Part shown: one piece after another, positions 22,592 through 30,720 of the stretch
How positions within the stretch are numbered: position 1 is the stretch's first letter
Layout: each line of letters starts with the position of its first letter
NCBI GenBank assembly: GCA_900549865.1
Contig: URPU01000018.1
Span: 1-32,244, forward strand
Reading direction: 5' to 3'
Source of the DNA: an uncultured Eubacteriales bacterium
GTDB taxonomy: Bacteria > Bacillota > Clostridia > Oscillospirales > Oscillospiraceae
Length of the DNA: 32,244 nucleotides
Position numbers and translations under genes: made by a program
The notes under the pieces: model-generated
Databases searched by the model: none
What the model was told of the DNA's origin: nothing
Seen by the model: the letters and a program-made list of their open reading frames with translations, nothing else

Positions 22592-23422
22592 TCACTCTGT
22601 GAAGTGTATGTGGTTATAGATATGATCCTGACAGAAGCAGTGATACCCCGCACACTTGGAGCAATAGCGGAACTCAAGCTCGGGATGGTCAACATCCGTG
22701 CGGCCGCAGACGGCGCACTTATGCGTATAGAGATTAGCCTGCTGCTCGCGCTTGATGCGCTGCGACTCGCGGCGGAAATTGACGGTGTTGCTGCTGGGGC
22801 GCTTCGGCAGAGCGGAGAGCAGGTCGCCGCCGCAGAAGATGAAGAAGTTTATCGTGGCGACGACGGGCAGAAGATTCGCCGGGAAGCGCGTGGTGAAAAC
22901 GCCGTAAACGAAAAGCGCCGCGTCGATATACGCAAGATATTTTATCTTGACGGGGATGATGTAGAAAAGCAGCACCTGCATGTTCGGGAACAGCACAGCG
23001 ATGGAAAAGAACATGGAAAGGTAGATATACTCCGCAGTGAGGTTGAAGCTCTGCCCCGTGATGAAATAGACGGCGAAGCCGTATATCACGGTCAGGATAA
23101 CGCCGGAGAAAAAGTAGATATTGAACTGCGGCGTGCCCCAGCAGCGCTCCAGCGTGCTGCCGATGAGATAATAAAAGTAAAAGACGAGAAAGGCCAGTAT
23201 GCCCGTGCTGGGCGGGTAGAGGGCGAAGGTCACAAGCCGCCATATCTGCCCGTGCAGGATATATGCAGGATTGAAGGCCAGATAGCTGAGCAGCGTCGGG
23301 TTCACCGCGCCGATGATCCAGAACACCACATTTGCGATGGTGACGTATTTGATAAGGTTGGGGATGCCGAAATTGGGGTGCTGCGCGCAGAAGCGCTCAA
23401 TACTGCTGCGTGGATTTTTCAT
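22592..23422 (-). CDS. Rhomboid-fold membrane protein lacking catalytic residues, with C-terminal metal-binding tail
   Basis: A 276-residue membrane protein with about six hydrophobic segments. The loop HGQIWRLVTFALYPP (57-71), and the helices after it, match the rhomboid/derlin fold (compare 'WRL-x-T'). However, the GxSG serine motif expected near residue 135 reads EYIYLSMFFS, and no histidine appears in the last helix (NFFIFCGGDLL). It therefore looks non-proteolytic. The soluble tail has CxxC (C236, C239), CxxC (C254, C257) and a dense cysteine/histidine run (HCFCQDHIYNHIHF), enough for two metal sites. The ATG has AGGAG 7 nt upstream. Function is unknown; derlin-like substrate binding is a guess. 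Confidence 0.82.
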   Translation of the reverse strand: MKNPRSSIERFCAQHPNFGIPNLIKYVTIANVVFWIIGAVNPTLLSYLAFNPAYILHGQIWRLVTFALYPPSTGILAFLVFYFYYLIGSTLERCWGTPQFNIYFFSGVILTVIYGFAVYFITGQSFNLTAEYIYLSMFFSIAVLFPNMQVLLFYIIPVKIKYLAYIDAALFVYGVFTTRFPANLLPVVATINFFIFCGGDLLSALPKRPSSNTVNFRRESQRIKREQQANLYTHKCAVCGRTDVDHPELEFRYCSKCAGYHCFCQDHIYNHIHFTE

Positions 23423-23490
23423 CACGTATCTCCTGTACCGCGGACACGGCGCACACAGCGCGGCGTCCGCCTTTTATTTTGCTTGTCAAT

Positions 23491-23519
23491 ATAATACCCT
23501 CATGCGCGCACAAAGTCCA
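23491..23519 (-). promoter_or_regulatory. Possible promoter of the rhomboid-like gene
   Basis: Minus-strand TGGACT (23514-23519), a 17-bp spacer and TATTAT (23491-23496), about 68 nt before the gene. A nearby minus-strand TTGACA (23483-23488) has no matching -10, so this is the better candidate. Confidence 0.4.
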
Positions 23520-23574
23520 TAGAATTTTAGTGAACAAAATTTTTTGCGAAAAAATAAAAATAATACTTTTAATT

Positions 23575-23598
23575 TACATAATGTTGTGGTATTATGTA
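23575..23598. promoter_or_regulatory. 24-bp dyad upstream of rlmB
   Basis: TACATAAT and ATTATGTA form a perfect 8-bp inverted repeat with an 8-nt centre, 38 nt before the rlmB start in a very AT-rich stretch (23520-23625). It has the size of a regulator binding site and overlaps several possible -10 sequences. No single clear promoter could be chosen there. Confidence 0.4.
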
Positions 23599-23636
23599 GA
23601 CGTAATTATGTTGGCTGTATTATTTTGGAGTGCGTA

Positions 23637-24392
23637 ATGGAAGAGAACGTTATAAAAAACGACATTATTGAGGGCAGAAACGCAGTTATTGAGGCATTGC
23701 GTGCCGGTCGTGCAATTGACAAAATTTTTATCGCCAAGGGCGATGTCGATAAAACGCTGGGTCATATCGCGTCGAAGGCGCGCAGCGCAGGCATAGTCGT
23801 TGTCGAGGCGGACAGGCGCAAGCTGGACTTCATGAGTCAGACGCACGCGCATCAGGGCGTTGTGGCGCTGGCCGCCGTGCGGGAGTACTGCACGGTGGAC
23901 GACATCTTCGCCATCGCCGAAGAGCGCGGCGAAGCCCCCTTCATCATAGTCTGCGACGAGATAAGCGACCCGCACAATCTCGGTGCGATAATCCGCTCCG
24001 CCGAATGCGTGGGCGCGCACGGCGTAATCATCCCCAAGCGGCGCAGCGCGGGGCTGACGGCCATAGTTGACAAGGCCTCTGCCGGTGCGGCGGAGCATAT
24101 GGCCATCGCCAGAGTGCCGAATCTTCCGGCGGCGATAAAGGACATAAAGGCCCGCGGCGTATGGGTATACGGCACCGCGGCGGATGGACAGAGCGACCTT
24201 TGGCATACCGACCTGAGCGGCGCGGTGGCGCTCGTCATCGGCTCAGAGGGCGACGGAATGGGGCGGCTGGTCGCGGAAAGCTGCGACTTTGTGATAAGCC
24301 TTCCGATGCGCGGGCAGGTAAGCTCGCTGAACGCCTCCACGGCGGCAGCGATAACAATGTATGAGGTTTTGAGACAGCGCACAGTGAAATGA
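23637..24392 (+). CDS. rlmB: TrmH-family 23S rRNA 2'-O-methyltransferase RlmB
   Basis: A 251-residue SpoU/TrmH methyltransferase. The N-terminal substrate-binding domain starts IIEGRNAVIEALRAG. The SPOUT knot has all three motifs: DEISDPHNLGAIIRSAE (107-123), VIGSEGDGMGRL (200-211) and LPMRGQVSSLNASTAAAI (222-239). RlmB methylates the 2'-OH of G2251 in 23S rRNA, and this is the usual assignment for Clostridia. Other TrmH paralogues remain possible. The ATG has GGAG 6 nt upstream. The P-type-ATPase-like gene follows 42 nt later in the same direction, probably in one transcript. Confidence 0.92.
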   Translation: MEENVIKNDIIEGRNAVIEALRAGRAIDKIFIAKGDVDKTLGHIASKARSAGIVVVEADRRKLDFMSQTHAHQGVVALAAVREYCTVDDIFAIAEERGEAPFIIVCDEISDPHNLGAIIRSAECVGAHGVIIPKRRSAGLTAIVDKASAGAAEHMAIARVPNLPAAIKDIKARGVWVYGTAADGQSDLWHTDLSGAVALVIGSEGDGMGRLVAESCDFVISLPMRGQVSSLNASTAAAITMYEVLRQRTVK

Positions 24393-24434
24393 CGTGCCGT
24401 GCAGCAATATTCTTTTTCCGGGTGGTGATCACAA

Positions 24435-26906
24435 GTGGAACATGATTACACGGTCGTGGAGCAGGCTGTGACCGCGCCGATGCGGACCATGCCCATGATA
24501 CGCAAGGCACGGCGGCCCAGACGTCCCGTTTTCAGGGTATCCACTGACTACAGCGAAGCAGCGCAGGTCTACGACGTTAATGGGATGGATAGTTATATGA
24601 ACCGTAAGAACGACTGGACAAATGAATACGGTCCGAATGACATGTCCGTTGACGAGATACTTTCGGAGTTCCACTCCGGCACGCTGTTTTCCGATTTTGA
24701 TTATGACTCCGGCTCCTACGACGGCTACGACGAACAGCCGCGCGGCAGCGAGCCGGATTACGCGCCTGAAATAGACAGCCGCTTCAACATCGGCGGCCGG
24801 CGCAGCTTCGAGCCTGTCAGCTACGGCGGGCGCGAGGTCGATTTGAGCGGGGACGAGGATTATATTCCGCCCACAGGAAAGGAGCCCAGTCCCATGCAAT
24901 GGACCCCCGGCGAGGATGACGGCAGCTACGACGATATGCCGGAAAGACCGAAGAAGGCAAAATTCGGCTTCGGAAAAAAGGAAAAGAAAAAGTCCGGCTC
25001 GTCCTATCAGCCCCGATACATAGCTGAACAGGATGAAGAGGACGAGGAGGAGGTCTTTGCACAGGGCTTCCGCGATATTTCCGACGACGGTGCGGACTAT
25101 GCCGGTGACGGCGATTATGAGGACGATATCGGCGACGCGGACGGTGAGCCCGGCGAGGGCTACTTCCCGCCCAGCTTTTCGGAATACCTCGCTTCCATTT
25201 TCGCCTCCCTCTTCTTCCGCGTGAGGGGCACGGCGCGCGGCAGCAATGCCGACACCATGCAGGACGAGGATGAGGACCTCGGTCCGGAGGTCTCCCCCGC
25301 GGACGCGTACAAGTACTACGGGCGGCACGCGGGCAGCGTCAAAAGGCGCCTTCCCATCGCGGCGGGGCTGCTGGCCTTGATGGTTTACCTCTCTCTCGGC
25401 CTCCCCATACCGGGCATGCTGGGCTATCTGCCTGTCACGGCGGCGGCCTGCATGGCGATGCAGTTCACGATAATGCTGCTGGCTCTCGATATAGTGACGA
25501 ACGGCATACTGAAAATGACAAGGCTTCAGATGGGCGCGGACAGTCTGGCGGTGCTGGGGTGCATAGTGACCTCCATCGACGCGGCGCTTGTGGCGAAATC
25601 CGCCGTGGGCGCACTGCACATGCCGCTGTGCGCAATATCCAGCCTTTCACTCGTGGGCATAATGTACTCCTCCCTGCTCAGCGCGCGCGGGCTGAGGAAG
25701 TCTCTTCGCGTTCCGGCGATATCAAAGCGCGTATACAGCATCGTGGGCGAGAACGACGCGAAGAGCCGCGAGATAACCCTGCTGAAAACCTCGCGCCCGG
25801 CGACGGGCTTTGTCCACCGCTGTGAGGAGGAGGCCCCAGATGAGAGCATATACGTAAGGTTCGCCCCGTTCATGCTCCTTGGCGGGCTGGTGCTGGCGCT
25901 TATAGTGTCGGCAGTGACGCACAATTACTACGATATAATATTCATCCTTTCCGCAGTTATGGCCCCCGCAGTTCCCTTCACCGCGCTTTTATGCTTTGCA
26001 CTCCCCTTCTTCCTTGGCGCGAAGAAGATATTCACCTGCGGCGCGGCTATCGCAGGCTGGTCGGGTCTGTGCGACGTCGGGCAGAGCAACAACCTCATAG
26101 TCACCGACCGCGACCTCTTCCCGGAGGGCAGCATATCCATCGAATCCATCCGCATATTCGCGGATGAGGACGCGCAGAAGGTCATATCCTACGCGGGCAC
26201 GATGATAATCGCCTCGGGCTGCTCCATGTCGAAGGCCTTCGCCGAGGAAATGGAGCAGAACAAATGCACCGTGCAGCCGATGGAGAATTTTGAATACCTC
26301 TCCGGCGGCGGCATGAAGGGCATTATTGACGGCCATGTGGTGCTGTGCGGAAGCAGCGACCTGATGCGCCTTATGAACGTGCGCATCCCCTTCCGCCTCG
26401 TTGACAGGACGACGGTGCTGCTTGCGATAGACGGCATACTTTACGGCATATTCGCAATGAACTATGAGGCGCAGCCGCACGTGCGCAAGGCGCTTGTGGA
26501 TCTGATGCGTTCAAACCGGCACCCGATATTCGCCCTGCGCGACTTCAACATTACGCCGGAAATGCTGAAAAGCACCTTCGATATTGCGACCGACGGCTAC
26601 GACTTTCCGCCGTATGTGGAGCGCTTCAAGATAACCGAGACCCAGCCGTCCGACAGCAGCCGGATAGCGGCCGTCGTAGGCCGCGAGGGGCTTGCCACTG
26701 TGACGAGCATGGCGGACACGGGCAAAAACATGTACTCTGCGACAAGACTGAACCTTCTTATCACGGTGCTGAGCGCTGTGCTGGGGATGCTGATCGTTTC
26801 GGTGAAGATGCTCACCACGGGCAGCATCGGGCTTGGCTTCATATTGATGTACATGATAGTCACGGCGATACCGGTATTCGCAGTATCGGTGTTCATGAAA
26901 TTCTGA
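24435..26906 (+). CDS. Degenerate P-type-ATPase-fold membrane protein with long acidic N-terminus
   Basis: An 823-residue protein. Residues 1-300 are polar and strongly acidic (for example EQDEEDEEEVF at 198-208) with one basic patch (KKEKKKS), probably disordered. The rest follows a P-type ATPase plan. There are TM pairs at about 306-358 and 368-415, and a TM pair at 478-530 with APAVP where heavy-metal pumps have CPC-type. An N-domain-like part (GGGMKGIIDGHVVLCGSSDLM, 624-644) is followed by a P-domain-like part and C-terminal helices (773-820). The catalytic DKTGT is replaced by TDRDLFPEG (557-565), TGDN by ALRDFN (700-705) and GDGxND by GREGLATV (749-756). ATP-driven transport is therefore unlikely. 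The GTG start has GGTGGTGA 6 nt upstream. Function is unknown. Confidence 0.8.
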   Translation: MEHDYTVVEQAVTAPMRTMPMIRKARRPRRPVFRVSTDYSEAAQVYDVNGMDSYMNRKNDWTNEYGPNDMSVDEILSEFHSGTLFSDFDYDSGSYDGYDEQPRGSEPDYAPEIDSRFNIGGRRSFEPVSYGGREVDLSGDEDYIPPTGKEPSPMQWTPGEDDGSYDDMPERPKKAKFGFGKKEKKKSGSSYQPRYIAEQDEEDEEEVFAQGFRDISDDGADYAGDGDYEDDIGDADGEPGEGYFPPSFSEYLASIFASLFFRVRGTARGSNADTMQDEDEDLGPEVSPADAYKYYGRHAGSVKRRLPIAAGLLALMVYLSLGLPIPGMLGYLPVTAAACMAMQFTIMLLALDIVTNGILKMTRLQMGADSLAVLGCIVTSIDAALVAKSAVGALHMPLCAISSLSLVGIMYSSLLSARGLRKSLRVPAISKRVYSIVGENDAKSREITLLKTSRPATGFVHRCEEEAPDESIYVRFAPFMLLGGLVLALIVSAVTHNYYDIIFILSAVMAPAVPFTALLCFALPFFLGAKKIFTCGAAIAGWSGLCDVGQSNNLIVTDRDLFPEGSISIESIRIFADEDAQKVISYAGTMIIASGCSMSKAFAEEMEQNKCTVQPMENFEYLSGGGMKGIIDGHVVLCGSSDLMRLMNVRIPFRLVDRTTVLLAIDGILYGIFAMNYEAQPHVRKALVDLMRSNRHPIFALRDFNITPEMLKSTFDIATDGYDFPPYVERFKITETQPSDSSRIAAVVGREGLATVTSMADTGKNMYSATRLNLLITVLSAVLGMLIVSVKMLTTGSIGLGFILMYMIVTAIPVFAVSVFMKF

Positions 26907-26921
26907 TTTATCTCATTTTGC

Positions 26922-26951
26922 AAGGGGTCACCGTCTCAGGTGGCCCTTTTT
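26922..26951 (+). terminator. Rho-independent terminator
   Basis: AAGGGGTCACC pairs with GGTGGCCCTT (one bulge, one G-T pair, 6-nt loop) and runs into TTTTT. It lies 15 nt past the P-type-ATPase-like gene and separates it from the EF-G-like gene. Confidence 0.85.
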
Positions 26952-26982
26952 GCCGCCCAAAAAGAAAATAGTAAAATTGTAG

Positions 26983-27012
26983 TTGCAAAGCAGGGCATTG
27001 ATAGTGTATAAT
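26983..27012 (+). promoter_or_regulatory. Promoter of the EF-G-like gene
   Basis: TTGCAA (26983-26988), an 18-bp spacer and a perfect TATAAT (27007-27012), about 68 nt before the ATG. Confidence 0.65.
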
Positions 27013-27080
27013 AAATCGGAAATGCTGAAAAATCTTTTTCACATATTATGTTCGATATTTTGACAGAGAGGAAGCAACAA

Positions 27081-29084
27081 ATGGAAACCAAAAACATCCG
27101 CAACATCTGCCTGCTGGGCCACGGCAACAGCGGCAAGACCAGTCTTGCCGAGAGTATGCTGTTCGTCACCGGCGCAATCGACCGCATGGGCAAGGTCAGC
27201 GACGGCAATACCGTATGCGACTACGACGCAGAAGAGATCAAGCGCCAGATCACGATAGCCACGTCCGTGGCTCCCGTGAATTACGCGGGCTGCAAGATCA
27301 ACGTGCTCGACTGCCCCGGCTACTTCGACTTCGCAGGCGACGTTCTTTCCGCGATTCGCGCCGTTGAGTGCGGCGTTATCCTGTGCTCCGCCAAGGACGG
27401 CATCTCCGTCGGCGCTGAGCGCTCCTGGAAGTACCTGAAGGCCGCGAACCTTCCCACCATGTTCTGCATCTCCAAGTGCGATGAGGAGCACGGCGACTTC
27501 TACGGCGTTGTTGACGCTCTCAAGGCCAAGTACGGCTCCATCGTGTGCGCCGTCACCGCGCCCATGTCCGATGGCACCGGCGTTATCGACATCGTGCACA
27601 ACGTTGCATATCAGTCCAACGGCGCAAAGGTCAACAAGATAGCCGTTCCCGCGGCCGACGCCGATAAGGTCGAGGAGCTGCGCGAGGCTCTCATGGAGAC
27701 CGCCGCAGGCGCAACCGAGGAACTTATGGAGAAGTTCTTTGAGACCATGGAGCTTAGCGAGGACGAAATGATCGAAGGTATCCGCGCCGGTCTGAAGGAT
27801 CGCTCCGTCGTTCCGGTGTTCGCCTCCGCCGCGATGAGCAACATCGGCACCGAGGCCATACTGCAGGGCATCGTGGACTACGTCTCCGCTCCGGAGGACA
27901 AGTCTGCTGAGCCGACGCTCGCATTCGTATTCAAGACTGTTTCCGACCAGTTCGGCAAGTACAGCTTCATCAAGGTCCTGCAGGGCACCGTTTCCGGTGA
28001 TATGTCGCTGCGTGACGTGCGCACCTCCAGCACCGATAAGCTCGGCCGCCTGTATACCATGTGCGGCAAGAAGAACACCGAGGTCAAGGACTGCTGCTGC
28101 GGCGACATCGTTGCCGTCGGCAAGATGGATTGGAAGACCGGCGACAGCATCTGCGACCCGAAGAACGAGGTCGAGCTGCCCGCCATCGAGATCCCTGAGC
28201 CGTGCTACTCCATGGCTATCTCCCCCAAGACCAAGGGTCAGGACGACAAGGTCGCCGCTGGTCTTGCAAGACTCAACGAGGAGGATATCTCCTTCAACCT
28301 CGTCAACAACGCCGAGACCCACCAGATGGTCATTTCCGGCGCCGGCGATATCCAGATAGACGTCCTCTGCGCCAAGCTCAAGAGCCGCTTCGGCGTTGAG
28401 ACCGAGCTTAAGCCCGCACGCGTGGCTTACCGCGAGAAGATCAAGGGCCGCGTCGAAGCGCACGGCCGCCACAAGAAGCAGTCCGGCGGTTCCGGCCAGT
28501 TCGGCGATGTGTGGATCCGCTTCGAGCCGCAGGAGGAGCAGGACGACATGATATTCGCTGAGGAAGTGTTCGGCGGTTCCGTGCCGAAGAACTTCTTCCC
28601 CTCCGTTGAAAAGGGTCTGCGCAACGCAGTCACCAAGGGCGTGCTCGCGGGCTATCCGCTGGTCGGCCTGAAGGCCACGCTGTACGATGGCTCCTACCAC
28701 CCCGTTGACTCCAACGATATGGCGTTCCAGACGGCGGCGCGTCTTGCGTATCAGGACGGCATCCCCAAGGCCAAGCCTACCATACTTGAGCCTATCGGCC
28801 TGCTTCAGGTCACCATTCCCGACGCGAACCTCGGCGACATCATGAGCGACATCAGCTCCAAGCGCCGCGGCACCGTGCTTGGCATGAACGCCGAGGACGG
28901 CATGCAGACCGTTGAGGCAGAGGTTCCCCTTGCGGAGATGAGCTCCTACGCGATAGACCTGCGCTCCATGACGCAGGGCCGCGGCTCCTTCTCCTGCAAG
29001 TTCATCCGCTATGAGGAGGCCCCCGGCAACGTGCAGCAGAAGGTCATCGAAGAGGCAAAGGCTCTTGCAGAGGCCGAAGGCTGA
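27081..29084 (+). CDS. Elongation factor G-like translation GTPase (EF-G paralogue)
   Basis: A 667-residue EF-G-family protein with all five domains. It differs from canonical EF-G in its G motifs: G1 is GHGNSGKT (13-20, not AHVDAGKT), G3 is DCPGY (77-81, not DTPGH) and G4 is SKCD (131-134, not NKMD). The domain IV region (SGGSGQFGDVWIRFEP, then KNFFPSVEKGLRNA) is intact. This places it in the EF-G-like/EF-G II group, which accompanies the main fusA; its role in translocation or recycling is unsettled. The ATG at 27081 has AGAGGAA 7 nt upstream. Codon choice is unlike its neighbours (isoleucine nearly always ATC, lysine mostly AAG), which points to high expression. It has its own promoter and terminator. 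Confidence 0.9.
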   Translation: METKNIRNICLLGHGNSGKTSLAESMLFVTGAIDRMGKVSDGNTVCDYDAEEIKRQITIATSVAPVNYAGCKINVLDCPGYFDFAGDVLSAIRAVECGVILCSAKDGISVGAERSWKYLKAANLPTMFCISKCDEEHGDFYGVVDALKAKYGSIVCAVTAPMSDGTGVIDIVHNVAYQSNGAKVNKIAVPAADADKVEELREALMETAAGATEELMEKFFETMELSEDEMIEGIRAGLKDRSVVPVFASAAMSNIGTEAILQGIVDYVSAPEDKSAEPTLAFVFKTVSDQFGKYSFIKVLQGTVSGDMSLRDVRTSSTDKLGRLYTMCGKKNTEVKDCCCGDIVAVGKMDWKTGDSICDPKNEVELPAIEIPEPCYSMAISPKTKGQDDKVAAGLARLNEEDISFNLVNNAETHQMVISGAGDIQIDVLCAKLKSRFGVETELKPARVAYREKIKGRVEAHGRHKKQSGGSGQFGDVWIRFEPQEEQDDMIFAEEVFGGSVPKNFFPSVEKGLRNAVTKGVLAGYPLVGLKATLYDGSYHPVDSNDMAFQTAARLAYQDGIPKAKPTILEPIGLLQVTIPDANLGDIMSDISSKRRGTVLGMNAEDGMQTVEAEVPLAEMSSYAIDLRSMTQGRGSFSCKFIRYEEAPGNVQQKVIEEAKALAEAEG

Positions 29085-29105
29085 TAATCACAAGGTATAA
29101 ACATT

Positions 29106-29136
29106 ACTGGCGGGCTTTATGGCCCGCCAGTGTTCT
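29106..29136 (+). terminator. Terminator hairpin after the EF-G-like gene
   Basis: A perfect 10-bp stem ACTGGCGGGC/GCCCGCCAGT with a 6-nt loop. The tail GTTCT is short of T residues, so some read-through to the next gene is possible. Confidence 0.65.
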
Positions 29137-29165
29137 AGCAGCGTGCGCTGCATGGAGGATCGAAC

Positions 29166-30002
29166 ATGTCTGGTAAATGGACTGAAATAAAAAATGCCGG
29201 CTGGGTGCTGTGCATCGGGATATGCCTGCTTGCCGTCGCCGTGGGGCTGATAATCGCCAGCGTGAACCGCTACAGCGGGGATTCGTTTTCCGGCTCGGCG
29301 GAGCTTAGCGCCGAGTCCGTGAAGGACAGCGAAAACGTGACTGAGCTTACGCAGGGCACCGGCGGGGGCACGCTGCTGACGCTGCCGGAGACCTCCGACG
29401 CGGGGCAGGAATATATCGACAAGCTCACCTTCCTGTGCGACAGCTCTTTCATCGGCGTGCGCGATTACGGGCTGCTGTCCGGCGGCACGGGAACGTATCA
29501 GGTGTGGGGCACGAGCTCCGGCTCTCTGCGCGTGTCGGATCTTCTGACGGCCACTATCGTATACCCGTCAGATAAATCCGAGATAGCCATTGCAGATGCG
29601 GCCATGATCGCAAAGCCGCCTGTGCTGGTCATCGTCGTCGGGCAGGACGGCCTGAACGGCGTGGACGAGAATTCGTTCAAGGCGTGCTACGCGGGCATGA
29701 TAACAAGCATCAAGTCCGCAAGCCCGGACACGAAGATAATCTGCTGCAGCATCAGCTCCGTCGGACCGAATTACACCGGCGCAGACGGCCTGTCCACCAT
29801 AATCGTGAGCGACGCGAACGACTGGATACGCGAGGTGTGCGAGAGCACAGGCGTGTACTTCACGGACTCGGCAAAGGCCGTCGGCGACGGAACAGGCGCG
29901 GTTTTGAGCAGCTATCTCTCTTCCAACGGAAAGACGCTGAACTCCAGCGGCATCACGGAAATACTTAATCATCTGCGCACGCACGCGCTTAGCTTGGACT
30001 GA
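29166..30002 (+). CDS. Membrane-anchored SGNH-hydrolase-like protein with altered catalytic blocks
   Basis: A 278-residue protein with an N-terminal membrane anchor (about 13-32), a Ser/Gly/Thr-rich linker (about 36-80) and an extracellular domain resembling SGNH/GDSL hydrolases. The expected blocks appear in order but changed. The GDS serine block reads CDSSFIG (S93), the GxND block reads VVGQDGLNG (159-164) and the C-terminal DxxH block reads SNGKTLNSSG (253-262), without D or H. It may be a binding protein related to the acyltransferase-associated SGNH proteins of cell-surface polysaccharide systems; this is inference. The start has GGAGG 7 nt upstream. A strong terminator follows. Confidence 0.72.
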   Translation: MSGKWTEIKNAGWVLCIGICLLAVAVGLIIASVNRYSGDSFSGSAELSAESVKDSENVTELTQGTGGGTLLTLPETSDAGQEYIDKLTFLCDSSFIGVRDYGLLSGGTGTYQVWGTSSGSLRVSDLLTATIVYPSDKSEIAIADAAMIAKPPVLVIVVGQDGLNGVDENSFKACYAGMITSIKSASPDTKIICCSISSVGPNYTGADGLSTIIVSDANDWIREVCESTGVYFTDSAKAVGDGTGAVLSSYLSSNGKTLNSSGITEILNHLRTHALSLD

Positions 30003-30032
30003 AACACATAGAAATAGCAATAATAAGACTAT

Positions 30033-30066
30033 AACAGTGGATGCACATGCATCCACTGTTGTTTTA
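30033..30066 (+). terminator. Rho-independent terminator
   Basis: A 12-bp perfect stem (AACAGTGGATGC with GCATCCACTGTT, 4-nt loop) followed by GTTTTA, 30 nt past the SGNH-like gene. Confidence 0.9.
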
Positions 30067-30222
30067 CCGAGCAGCCCTCCCCTGCTCCCTGTCCGAAGAC
30101 AACACATAACCCCGGAAGCGTATCTACCGCCGCCGGGGTCAAGGTATGAAAAGGAAACGAGGTGAAGAAAAAGCTATTCTAAACTTATTGCCGTTTATAT
30201 TCGCGCCATAATGCGCGCTGTA

Positions 30223-30468
30223 TCACGCGACCGGCTGCTCCAGCCATGAGGCGATGGCGGCCTTATCCACGCCGAAGCCGCTTGCGATGAGCGACGCGAC
30301 GCCGTTATAATTGAGCTTGCCGATACGCTCAAAATTAGTGACCTTCTTAGCGGAAATATGCTCCGGAATTCTGCGGCCTTCCATGTAACCGCAGTCGTAG
30401 CACATGTACTTATCTATCTTGGTGTGGCTATCCATAAACATATCTTTACCGCAGCACGGGCACTTCAT
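30223..30468 (-). CDS. Small zinc-ribbon protein, unknown
   Basis: An 81-residue protein. An N-terminal zinc ribbon has CPCCGKDMFMD and CYDCGYMEGRRI (two CxxC pairs, C3xxC6 and C23xxC26). A helical C-terminal half follows (FERIGKLNYNGVASLIASGF). I do not recognise a named family beyond a general zinc ribbon. The ATG has AGGAGG about 7 nt upstream, and a clear promoter lies at 30548-30576, so it is a real single-gene unit. The 156 bp between it and the terminator at 30066 hold only a weak CCCCGG/CCGGGG dyad and no convincing gene. Confidence 0.8.
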   Translation of the reverse strand: MKCPCCGKDMFMDSHTKIDKYMCYDCGYMEGRRIPEHISAKKVTNFERIGKLNYNGVASLIASGFGVDKAAIASWLEQPVA

Positions 30469-30547
30469 GATCAGTTCCTCCTAATAAACAGAAGATATCA
30501 AATATTCTCTTTCCCGAAAGCTTGTTTGTTATTTAACTTTCGACTGT

Positions 30548-30576
30548 AGTGTAGCACTTCGTTTGTGATTTGTCAA
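30548..30576 (-). promoter_or_regulatory. Promoter of the small zinc-ribbon gene
   Basis: Minus-strand TTGACA (30571-30576), a 17-bp spacer and TACACT (30548-30553), about 80 nt before the start codon, leaving an AT-rich leader. Confidence 0.65.
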
Positions 30577-30645
30577 GCGTATATTGATATATTTTTATCA
30601 GTATACGTGATTTTTTTGATAATCCCCAAAAAACGCGCTACGGAC

Positions 30646-30674
30646 TGGACATTTCCCCTGTCCGGTTGTACAAT
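30646..30674 (+). promoter_or_regulatory. Promoter of prmA
   Basis: TGGACA (30646-30651), a 17-bp spacer and TACAAT (30669-30674), about 47 nt before prmA. The inverted repeat GGACA/TGTCC (30647-30663) overlaps the -35 and spacer and could be an operator. Confidence 0.65.
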
Positions 30675-30720
30675 ATGCATATAAAAGAGATACATCTACT
30701 ATTCAAAATGGAGGCATGAA

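Noticed and set aside
27039..28700. 553-codon minus-strand open frame opposite the EF-G-like gene
   Set aside because: Its openness follows from the strong codon bias of the EF-G-like gene. There is no ribosome binding site or known domain.
30146..30211. 21-codon plus-strand ORF MKRKRGEEK...
   Set aside because: It is too short to judge, has no good ribosome binding site and falls in a leader-like gap with no supporting context.
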